64,000 nt of DNA from Desulfosporosinus sp049943955 (GTDB lineage: Bacteria; Bacillota; Desulfitobacteriia; Desulfitobacteriales; Desulfitobacteriaceae). Below the pieces are notes generated by a model that saw only the letters and a program-made list of their open reading frames with translations, did not search any database and was not told the DNA's origin. Below, piece after piece: positions 26,375 to 36,000 of the stretch. Position 1 is the first letter of the stretch. Each line of letters opens with the position of its first letter. The position numbers and the translations under genes were made by a program. Location: the NCBI RefSeq assembly GCF_049943955.1, contig NZ_JBNFTW010000006.1, forward strand, positions 62,001 through 126,000, read 5' to 3'.

Positions 26375-26839
26375 ATGAATATTCTCATGTTCAGCGGTGA
26401 CTATGATAAAGCCTTAGCAGCACTCATACTCGCCAATACTGCAAAAGAATTAGGGGTTAATGTGAGCATGTTTTTTGCTTTTTGGGGATTATTTTTGGTA
26501 AGAGATCCATCTAAGTTATCAGCAGACGATAAAACTGCCTTTGAAAAAATCTTCGGTTTGATGACACCCAAAGGACCGGAAGAACTGCCCCTTTCTCGCA
26601 TGAATATGGCAGGCTTAGGAAAACAAATGCTCCTTGAGATGATGAATGATGACGAGACCCCCACACTCACCGATTTCCTTAATGGGGCCCGAAAAAAAGG
26701 AGTAACCTTTTTTGGCTGTAAGCTCTCTGTTGAGGTCATGGGCTTCAAAGAGGATGAATTACTGCCGGAGGTCCAAATTATTACTGCTAAGGAATACTTA
26801 AAAGATGCCTTAGAGTCAGATATGCAGCTCTTTATCTAA
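26375..26839 (+). CDS. DsrE/DsrF/DrsH-like family protein
   Basis: The 154-residue protein shows the DsrE2-type pattern. Strand one is NILMFSGDYDKALAAL, followed by NVSMFFAFWGLFLVRDP. A single conserved cysteine lies in the VTFFGCKLSVEVMGF segment (about 115), the position that accepts persulfide in sulfur-carrier relatives. I placed the start at ATG 26375, which has GGAG six bases upstream. A TTG at 26363 adds four residues. It follows the class V aminotransferase and is probably cotranscribed. A role in sulfur relay is inferred. The stop abuts the convergent RNase H gene with no gap. Confidence 0.85.
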   Translation: MNILMFSGDYDKALAALILANTAKELGVNVSMFFAFWGLFLVRDPSKLSADDKTAFEKIFGLMTPKGPEELPLSRMNMAGLGKQMLLEMMNDDETPTLTDFLNGARKKGVTFFGCKLSVEVMGFKEDELLPEVQIITAKEYLKDALESDMQLFI

Positions 26840-27472
26840 TCACTTACTGCTAATTCCCAATGCCTCCTTCGCAAGCCGGTCCACGTAATCGTTAAACCGA
26901 TTACCACTGTGACCGGCTACCTTTTCGAAAGTGTAGAGGCCTTGGTACTCTTTCATAAATGTTACATAGGCTTGTGTAAATTTATTCTTGGCTTTCCAGG
27001 CCCCAGTTACCCAATTGGCAATTCCTGAATAGTCGTGATAAATTCTTATCTTGGCATTCAGACTCTTAGCCTTTTTCACAGCATGTATTACCGCCGCAAT
27101 TTCTCCGGCAACATTCCTCATAATGGCAGCTTCATGATTTTCTCCATCTCCATTCGCTTCAAAAATAACTTGTCCCTCTTTGACAAAAACATAGCCAAAG
27201 GAATACTTCCCATTGCGATAACTGCCATCAGTATAAACGTCATAGTCATACTCCCAATTCGCATCACATACTTTATCTTTAGAGGAGTTTGTCTTGATCT
27301 CACCCTTTTGATTTTCTCCATCATCTTTCCAGGCAAGGGCTTCAGCTTTCGTTTCGAACCCTTTAAAAACCGCTCCTTTATACCCTTTAACTGCTGCCTG
27401 ACAATCAGGCCAATTATTGAAAAGCCCCTTCTTATAGCCCTCTTTTACAACATAAAAATTCTTTTTTCCCAA
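26840..27472 (-). CDS. rnhA: Ribonuclease HI with N-terminal viroplasmin (hybrid-binding) domain
   Basis: The enzyme cuts the RNA strand of RNA-DNA hybrids. Residues 1-50 form the hybrid-binding/viroplasmin domain (KFYVVK-type: NFYVVKEGYKKGLF, then KGFETKAEALAW). The catalytic domain follows (about 75-210): Asp in DVYTDGSY, Glu in AGEIAAVIHAV, Asp in IRIYHDYSGI, and the late DYVDRLAKEAL. The total of 210 residues fits this architecture. Both convergent stop codons touch, with no terminator visible between the genes. Confidence 0.92.
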   Translation of the reverse strand: MGKKNFYVVKEGYKKGLFNNWPDCQAAVKGYKGAVFKGFETKAEALAWKDDGENQKGEIKTNSSKDKVCDANWEYDYDVYTDGSYRNGKYSFGYVFVKEGQVIFEANGDGENHEAAIMRNVAGEIAAVIHAVKKAKSLNAKIRIYHDYSGIANWVTGAWKAKNKFTQAYVTFMKEYQGLYTFEKVAGHSGNRFNDYVDRLAKEALGISSK

Positions 27473-27715
27473 AGCTGCAAAACCCCTTTTGACTAAATTT
27501 GGAGCTTTTTTCTCACATACAATATTATAGTATAAGTCTTGTTATCTCGAAACAAGACTGAATAACATATTTGTTTTATGCAGAATAGTCTAAATATTAT
27601 TTATAAACAGGAAGGATTAACCAATTATCCGTCGAATTCATAAGGATAACTACAGTATATACCCGTACAACCTAAGTTCAAGCCAAAAAGACATGAACTA
27701 AAAGGGGGAAAAACA

Positions 27716-28381
27716 ATGGAAACTTACCGGGTGAAGGTCGGCGCAGAAGGAGAAATCTCATTACCCTTGGAATTGAGAAACCTCTTTGGATTAGCTCCAG
27801 GAGACACTTTAGATTTATGTGTTGATTCTGAAGGCAAAGTTTTCGTAAGAACTGCCGAGCGTTCAGTCGAACCTCTTTCCGATTTTTTTGAAGACCTGAT
27901 TATCGGTGATTTACATAGCGCCGGATTTACAGGCGACGAGCTTAAGAATAGATTACTGGAACAAAAATTAAAGTTAAGCACAGTCCTTGATCGTATGGCA
28001 GAAGAAGGTTACCGGGCTCACAAAAATTTCCAATCCGTGAAATGGCGCGCCGTCCAAAGCATAAAACCATTGGAGGAGAGCATAAAATCATCTTCAACGC
28101 CTTATCAAGTTATCATAACCACCCGGGGAATTCATGACTTAGCGGTCCTCCAACCGGCAGAGCTTAAGGAAATACCCGCAGTGTTAAGCCGACTCGAAGA
28201 AGATCCCTTGGGATTCAAAAGGCTAAAAGGGCCCTATTATGAAACATACCGTGTTTCTTTCCGCTGCGGTCACAAGGAATACCGAGTCGTTTACACCGTA
28301 TTTGCCCCTGAAAATCTAGTCGTCGTGTTAACCATCGGGAAAAGAAAAGCAATCTTTGAAAAACTGAACGGCATTGCCTAA
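27716..28381 (+). CDS. Fusion of AbrB/MazE-type antitoxin domain and RelE/ParE-type toxin domain
   Basis: The 221-residue protein has two recognisable ends. Residues 1-48 match a SpoVT/AbrB swapped-hairpin: VKVGAEGEISLPLELRNLF, then PGDTLDLCVD and VFVRTAE. Residues about 129-217 match RelE/ParE: YQVIITTRGIHDLAVL, LEEDPLGFKRLKG, YRVSF, EYRVVYTVF and IGKRKAIFEKL. A helical linker (about 55-120) joins them. Normally antitoxin and toxin are separate overlapping genes. There is no stop or frameshift between them. The stop lies just ahead of an MFS gene whose ribosome site, AAAGGAG, overlaps the stop region. Function as toxin, autorepressor or tamed remnant is open. Confidence 0.85.
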   Translation: METYRVKVGAEGEISLPLELRNLFGLAPGDTLDLCVDSEGKVFVRTAERSVEPLSDFFEDLIIGDLHSAGFTGDELKNRLLEQKLKLSTVLDRMAEEGYRAHKNFQSVKWRAVQSIKPLEESIKSSSTPYQVIITTRGIHDLAVLQPAELKEIPAVLSRLEEDPLGFKRLKGPYYETYRVSFRCGHKEYRVVYTVFAPENLVVVLTIGKRKAIFEKLNGIA

Positions 28382-28394
28382 AGGAGCAAGTTTT

Positions 28395-29837
28395 GTGATC
28401 GAAGGTTACAACTCCAGCTATTTTAAAGACTCCCCAAAATACCGATGGTTTATTTTAGCAACAGTTTCCATTGGGACTTTTATGTCAACGTTGGACAGCA
28501 GTATTGTCAGTGTAGCTTTACCGACAATCTCAGGAAAACTACAAGCAAACCTATCAACGCTGCAATGGGTAGTTACTGCCTATTTATTAACCATCTCCAG
28601 TCTGCTCCCTGTTTTTGGGCGCTTAGCTGATCTTATTGGGAGAAAACGAGTATACTCTTTTGGATTTATTATTTTCACTCTTGGTTCTGCACTTTGCGGC
28701 ATGGCGACAAATATCTGGTTTCTCATCGGTATGCGTGTCTTCCAGGCAATTGGGGCATCGATCCTCATGGCAAATAGCCCTGCCATTATTACTGCAAATT
28801 TCCCTCCAAAAGAACGGGGAAAAGCTTTGGGGCTAACCGGAACTGTTGTTGCTTTGGGAAGTCTTACCGGTCCCGCCCTCGGCGGTTTATTAGTTGGGTT
28901 GTTAAACTGGCGTACTATATTTTACATCAATTTACCTATTGGAATTGTAGGATACATAGCCGCCCTCCTAATTCTTCCGTTAGACACACCCCCGCAAATC
29001 AATGAGACTTTCGACTTCATAGGTGCCTTTCTTTTTATCGGCGGCATGCTGTGCCTTTTATTTTCCCTTAGTAATGGTCAAGATTGGGGATGGAAATCTT
29101 ATCCGATTAGAGGTGGCTTAATCATCGGTCTCCTCTTATTGATAGCATTTTTCTTGGCCGAAATTCGCGTTTCAAGCCCTATGATTGATCTGTCCCTATT
29201 CCGAATCCGGCCTTTTTTAGTGGGAAATATGACTGGATTTCTTTCTTTTGTTGCAATGTTTGCCAATACCATGCTGATGCCTTTTTACCTACAGCATGTT
29301 TTAAATTATGATCCCACCCAAGTTGGGTTAATAATGACCTCTTTTCCCCTGATGTTGGCAATTTCTGCACCAATCAGCGGACACATCTCGGATATAATCG
29401 GCCCACACATCCTGACCACAAGCGGTTTAATCGTCTTCGCCTCAGGCTTTTTATACTTGTCCAGTCTAACCACCTGCTCACTATCTTGGCAAATCGTACC
29501 AGGCCTTTTGCTGATAGGTTTGGGTTGTGGCCTTTTCCAATCTCCCAATAACAGCAGTGTCATGAGTTCAGTTCCAGCTATAAAATTAGGTATTGCCGGT
29601 GGAATTAACGCCCTGCTCCGAAATGTTGGCATGGTTATTGGAATCTCTTATTCAGTATCCTTATTCGAAAACAGACAGGCAATCCTGCTGAAAGGTATCG
29701 CCTCTCCGACAGCGGAACAACAAGCAAATGCTTTTGTCGGGGCTTATCAGATTGTCATGTTAACCTCAATGGGAATTGCAATTGTCGCTGGTTTACTCTC
29801 TCTTAACCGCAAAGGCTATTATCAGCCTGAAGCTTAA
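28395..29837 (+). CDS. MFS multidrug exporter, DHA2 (EmrB/QacA) 14-TM family
   Basis: This is a cytoplasmic-membrane proton antiporter, likely exporting drugs or organic compounds. There are about 14 hydrophobic helices. Motif D1 is visible in FMSTLDSSIVSVALPTI, motif A in LADLIGRKRVYSFGF, and motif C-type glycines in ALGSLTGPALGGLL. GTG at 28395 follows AAAGGAGCAAGTTTT and gives 480 residues; an earlier TTG overlaps the preceding gene. It is translationally close-coupled to the AbrB-RelE gene, so that gene could be its local regulator. Confidence 0.92.
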   Translation: MIEGYNSSYFKDSPKYRWFILATVSIGTFMSTLDSSIVSVALPTISGKLQANLSTLQWVVTAYLLTISSLLPVFGRLADLIGRKRVYSFGFIIFTLGSALCGMATNIWFLIGMRVFQAIGASILMANSPAIITANFPPKERGKALGLTGTVVALGSLTGPALGGLLVGLLNWRTIFYINLPIGIVGYIAALLILPLDTPPQINETFDFIGAFLFIGGMLCLLFSLSNGQDWGWKSYPIRGGLIIGLLLLIAFFLAEIRVSSPMIDLSLFRIRPFLVGNMTGFLSFVAMFANTMLMPFYLQHVLNYDPTQVGLIMTSFPLMLAISAPISGHISDIIGPHILTTSGLIVFASGFLYLSSLTTCSLSWQIVPGLLLIGLGCGLFQSPNNSSVMSSVPAIKLGIAGGINALLRNVGMVIGISYSVSLFENRQAILLKGIASPTAEQQANAFVGAYQIVMLTSMGIAIVAGLLSLNRKGYYQPEA

Positions 29838-29927
29838 AATTTTATACAAAACCCCAAAAATCAATTTCTTAATATTATGATCAAATCTAAAAGCCAAACA
29901 ATACCGTACCTAACCTTCAAGAAGTAA

Positions 29928-29972
29928 AAAATGCCTTCTGTCGTAGGATCATAACTACGATAGAAGGCTTTT
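29928..29972. terminator. Terminator after the MFS gene
   Basis: GCCTTCT-TCGTAG pairs with CTACGA-AGAAGGC with one mismatch, between an A-run and TTTT. It serves the plus-strand MFS gene and may also act on the converging glucan synthase transcript. Confidence 0.8.
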
Positions 29973-30085
29973 AGTGTCTGAAAAATTGCAAGTCCTCGGG
30001 AAATACTGCTTCACCTTAAATTCAAGAGAGAATGTGTGGTATGGGGTCTCTCAAGCCATTATTACTAAGGTAAAGGATAAGGTTA

Positions 30086-33000
30086 TTACATCGTTAAGTA
30101 TACAGTATGAACCTGACTGTCATCCCTGAGTAGAATGACCGGTTCCTCTAAAAGCACATCGTCACAGGTAATCCGTTCAGCCCCGGTCATCTTCCCTTGA
30201 GGATTCTCAACGACAATTTCATATCGTGATGAACAGTACGTGTAGGTTAAACGGAAGCCTTTCCAATGGCTGGGTATACACGGTTTAAGAATTAACCTGT
30301 CCCCTAGTCGCTTAAAACCCAATATCCCTTCAAGCCCAGCCTGATATAACCACCCTGCCGCTCCAGTATACCAGCTCCAGCCGCCGCGGCCGACATGGGG
30401 GTGAATGGCATAAACATCCGCAGCGACAACATATGGCTCAACTTTATAGCGATTGGCCTCATGTTCCGTTCGGGCATGATTGACGGGGTTTAACATGTGA
30501 AACAATTCCATGGCTTTATCCCCTTCCCCCAGAGTTGTGTAGGCCAATACGGCCCAAATCGCCCCATGAGTATATTGTCCGCCATTTTCCCGAACTCCCG
30601 GCACATAGCCTTTAATATAACCAGGATCAGGCAAAGACTTGTCAAAAGGCGGTGTCAACAGCAGAAGAATTCCTTCGTCTTTACGCCACAAATAATGTTC
30701 CAACGCCAACATCGCATCTAAAGCACGACTAGGTTTAGCTGCACCTGAAATTACCGACCAAGACTGAGCTATAGCATCAATCTGACATTCTGTATTTCGA
30801 GTTGACCCCAAGGGAGTGCCATCATCAAAATAAGCACGACGATACCAGCCGCCATCCCAACCATGTTTTTCTAAAGATTGTTGAAGCTCTTCGGCAATCC
30901 TGCGATAGTCCTCTCCCCGTTCCTTATCTTGACGCACCAAACAAATATTTAAGAAACTCTGTAAGGTTAAATACAAAAACCATCCTAACCAAACACTTTC
31001 TCCGCTACCCTTGGGACCGATTTGACTAAATCCATCATTCCAGTCTCCGGAACCAATCAGCGGCAAGCCATGTTCACCAAAACGCATGCCCCGTTCAAGG
31101 GCTCGCAGACAATGTTCGTAGACAGTCCCAGTCTCAGCGGAAACGTTAGGAACTGAATAACGTTCATCTTCCCCTTCTTTCAACGGTTCATCCTCAAGAA
31201 AAGACGTGACTTCTTCCAGCACCCCGATATCTCCGGTACGTTCAATATAATGAGCAGTCACGAAAGGAAGCCACAGCAAATCATCCGCAAACCTTGTTCG
31301 TATACCCTTACTTTTTCCTTCATGCCACCAATGCTGCACATCACCTTCTCGAAATTGGTGGGCACAATGAAGAATAATTTGCCGCCGAGTTATCTCGGGG
31401 GACGTGTAAACCAGCGCCATAACATCCTGAAGTTGATCTCTAAAGCCATAGGCTCCTCCAGACTGATAAAATGCCGATCTCGCCCATATCCGACAAACCA
31501 TGGTTTGATAAAGCAGCCAGCGATTTAAGAGCAAATTCATGGATGTATCAGGTGTTTCAACTTGAATTTTACCCAGTAAGCCATCCCAAAAGCTTTTGAC
31601 ATGTTCCAGTTCTTCGTTCACCTGATTTGGGTTTCTATACTTCTCGCGAATTTCTTCGGCCTCTTCTCGATTCTGAGTATCCCCTAATAAAAAGGTCACT
31701 GTTTTTTCTTCTCCCGGCGCAAGCGATAGGTTAATTTGCATTGCTGTACAAGGGTCAAGACCTGCACCTACAGAATCCGAGAATCTTTCCGTCTTTAAGC
31801 CCATGGGATCTGCCAGGCTTCCGTTTCGCCCGATAAATTCCGATCGATCCCCTGTATAACTATCAATGTCTCCGCCAATTGCTGTCAGAAACCCTTGCCT
31901 TCCGGCAAATTCTTCTTGATAGGTGTTCCGAACTAAGAAAAGCTGTTTCTCCTTATCAAATTCCGACACCAAATAAGGGGCAGTCTGTTCCCGGGCTACT
32001 CCCAAGACCCATTCAGCATAATAGACCAGACTTAAATGTATCGTCTGTTCCGACATGTTGCTCAGCATTAATTCAGTGATTTTTACAGGTTCCTCAACAG
32101 GCACGAAGAGTCTCAATGTTTGTTTTACGCCATGACTGCAGTGTTCAAAGACAGAATATCCCTGTCCATGGCGAATTGTATAAGCTCCTTTCTCCCGCCT
32201 CGGTCTGGCAGTCACGGACCAGAATTCACCTGTCTCCACATTCTTTAAGTAAAGCACTTCCCCGGGAGGATCAAGAACCGGGTCATTGGACCAAGGAGTC
32301 AGTTTATACTCTCTGCTGTTCATTGACCAGGAATAACCCGCACCTGCCTCGGAGACTTGAAAGCCAAACCTTGAGTTGGCAATAACGTTAATCCAAGGAA
32401 GCGGGGTATTCCTGCCTTCCTGAAGTTGGATTATATATTCTTTTCCATCGTCACTAAAGCCTCCATATCCATTCGGGAATGTTAAGGAACTTAAGATCTC
32501 GTCAATAGATTCAGAGGGTTTATTTTCTGGAGAAGCTTCCAAGTAGACCTTATCTGCTGCGCTGGGACTATGAGTATCGGCATCGATCCCTTCCTCAGTA
32601 ATTAGTTTGCTCTTCTTACGAACTTGAAGTGTGCAAGACCCACCTTCTCCATTAAACATTATTCTTGCTACGGTATAAAGCAATCTTAAATCATCAGAGT
32701 GAACATGGCCTTTTTGTAGGATAAAAACACCACCCGGTTGATTTAAACGATCCCGAGCATGTCCCATCGAAACTAAATCCCGCAAATTATCCTGAAAAGC
32801 CTGGACATAACCGCTCTCGTCCTCGTTGAGAATTACTAAATCAGCATATAACCCTTTTAGACTCCAGTATTCATGGATCGTGAGCAAGCGGCGGACTAAA
32901 TCCAGATGTTCTTCGCAATCGACTCGAACGAGTACAATTGGCAAATCGCCGGAAATGGCATAGGACCATAAAGCGGACTGCCCTTTACAATTCTTTTCAA

Positions 33001-36000
33001 TGTATTCCGCCACATCTCTGCGACACGGGCTGAGATAGAACAGGTGCCCTCCAAGACTGAGTGCCTCATTGGCCTGCCCGGCCGTCAAATTCAGATGACG
33101 AAGTTCCATATTGCAATGCGTCCAAGCCAATTCAAAAGCTCTATTCACCGAGAGCGGATCGCGGTATTTTTCAGAAATGCGAACTATTTCCTCTTGATTA
33201 TCAGCATAACCCACTGAAAAAGAGACCTTAGCTGTCTGCCCCGGACCAATTCTGACTCGCTGACGCAGGCTCATAATCGGATCAAGAACTGCACCAACGG
33301 TGTTCGACAAGGGATGATTGGCATCTACGGCTTGCGGCTTGGCAAGGCTTCTCCCCCTTCCGACAAATCGTGCTCGGTCTGTCTCATATTGCAGGGTTCC
33401 TACCTTGTCCCCTTCTGTCGCCACAGTATGCATCAACCATAAACGCCGCTGATTTTCTTTACGAGGACGCCGTGACGCAAAAAGCACTTCATTCTGATAA
33501 TCCGTTTGGATAAATAAATTACCAAAGGCAGGATGGGCTAAATCATCATTTGCCCTTGCTAAAACGACTTCAAAATAACTGGTGATCTCCACAACACGCT
33601 CAAATTTGCTATGATTCGTAAGGGAAATACGTCTTATTTCCGTTTGGTCCTCAGGCGAAACAACGATTTCCGTTTTAGTCGTAAGGTTGCCGTCCTGGCG
33701 ACGAAATTCTACGCGGTCCGGAGCAAAAGTTACTTTGTAGTCCTCCCCGCCAAAACCACAAGGCTGAAAAGCCGCTGACCAAACATCGCCGGAATTTAAA
33801 TTTTGAATATAAAAATACATACCCCAAGCATCACGGGTTACATCTTCACGCCAACGTGAAATGCTGATTTCACGGAATCGGCTGAATCCAGCTCCTGAAT
33901 TTGTTAACATCACTGAATATTGTCCATTTGAAATACAATGAGTAACGGGAATGGGGCTCATGGCAGTATTCAGGAAAATAGAATGGTTTTTTTCCGGAAG
34001 GGTATTTTTGCTGTATCGTTCCGCAACAACCTGTTCACTCTCCGGCTGAGATACCAGAGATACTGCTGAAGGCAGCCTTTCTTGAAGAAGAAGCTCCGAG
34101 GCTTGAATAAAAGGCTCCTTATGCAATCGATTTTGCATCCTGTTATCAAACAAAACATTATCTAGAGCCAGAAAGCTCATTCCCTGATGGTGAGCCATGA
34201 AACTCTTAATTAACTTATGAGATCCTCCCACAGGAATGCGATCCGCTGTATAATCAGCAGCTTCATAAAGACCGTATCGGCCGCTGAAACCCTGATGATC
34301 CATACTGGAGATATTAGATAATGCTTCCCGCGGAGCAACCATAAGTGCCAAAAAACTGGCATAAGGTGCAATTACTAAATCTTGAATTAATCCTCGTTTC
34401 AGACCCAATCCCGGAACCCCGAAGGCTTTATATTGATAGTTTAGCTGGGGATCGAAGGCGTAGAAGCCCGATTCAGAAATTCCCCAAGGCAAATTATGTT
34501 CAGCAGCATACTTGCGTTGAACTTCAACTACTGAATTATAGGTTTCATCCAATAACGTCCCTTCATAATTCCTCATGACCAATAGAGGCATTAAAAACTC
34601 AAACATTGTACCGCTCCAAGAAACGAGGCTGCGTTTTCTCTGAGCCAAAGTTAAGGTACGGCCAAGTCTAAACCAATGACTATGAGACACATCCCCTTTG
34701 GCGATGGCAATAAAACTTGCCTGGCGAGCCTCAGAGGCCAATAAATCATAATAGGACTTATCAAGCATACTGTCCCCAACCCGATAGCCAATGGAGAAAA
34801 GTTGACGTTTCTCATCGAATAAGGGACGAAAATCTGTAGCCAAAACCATCTCTTCGAGCTCATGCTGTAATTCTCTGGACTTAAGTAACAATTGCTGAGC
34901 TTTCTTTAAGGCAGGTTTGATCTTTTCTCCAAATTCTGCAGAAAACGTTCCCTGTTCTAAGCCCTGGGAATAGTACAATGCAAGACGCTCTAAAGGAGCA
35001 AACTGAAGTTCATCGGCAACCTGTTGATCAATTTGGTTTTTGAGTGCTGGATCTTTGGCCCAAGGGAAAAAGTCTTGAATCTCCTGCTCAAAGGAACCAA
35101 TCATTTTCTGTAGTTGTTTATACCAATATCTTCCTTCCTCAGACCATTCCTGATCCGAGGGAACATTAGGCCAAGACAATAACAGCTGTCGCCAGCTTTC
35201 CAGACTCCAGCTCTGATCAGAGGTCTCCAGAAACTTATTAAGACTCCTTTCAAATTCGGAAAAATCGTTAAATACCTCTTCGCTGACTGCCTGCTTAAAA
35301 AGGATTAACGTATCTTGCAAGGCAGAAAGATAACCCAAATTGAGAAGTGGACTTTCCAGCGATTCGCTAATTCCAGATTTCAACGTCACCAAATACATTG
35401 CAAAATTACCGCTATCCACAGTGGATATATATCGTGGCTCCAAAGGTTCCAAACTTAACGTATCATACCAATTGTAAAGATGCCCTTGCCAATGTCCGAG
35501 CTCCTTAATCGTCTGCAGTGTACTTTCAATTCTGTTAATGGCCGTCGATAAGGAAATATAACCAAAGTCTCTTGCTGCCAAATTTGCTAGCAAGGCTAAA
35601 CCAATATTCGTAGGCGATGTTCGATGAGCAATTCCATTGGGCGGATCAATTTGGACATTGTCAGGAGGCAGCCAATGCTCAGCATCACTCACAAACTCAT
35701 CAAAAAAGGCCCAAATTTTCCTGGCCCAGAGACGTAACGACTGCTGTTCGGAAGCAGAAAGCAATGCCTCCTTATGTCGTTTCGGCAGGCTCACCCGATA
35801 GGAACACCAAATGGAAAGAAGCCATAAAATCACTAAGGGAGTAACCCCAATCAGCTTAGCCGGAAACAGAAACCCTATCAGAAAAAAAACAAGGACACAA
35901 TAGACGATGACAGGCCGCATTGCTCCTAAATTCGCTTTAAAACTCAGGTCGATTCGTTTTTCCGTATCAGCTGCCGTCTCCCATTCCAGCATATTGCGGT

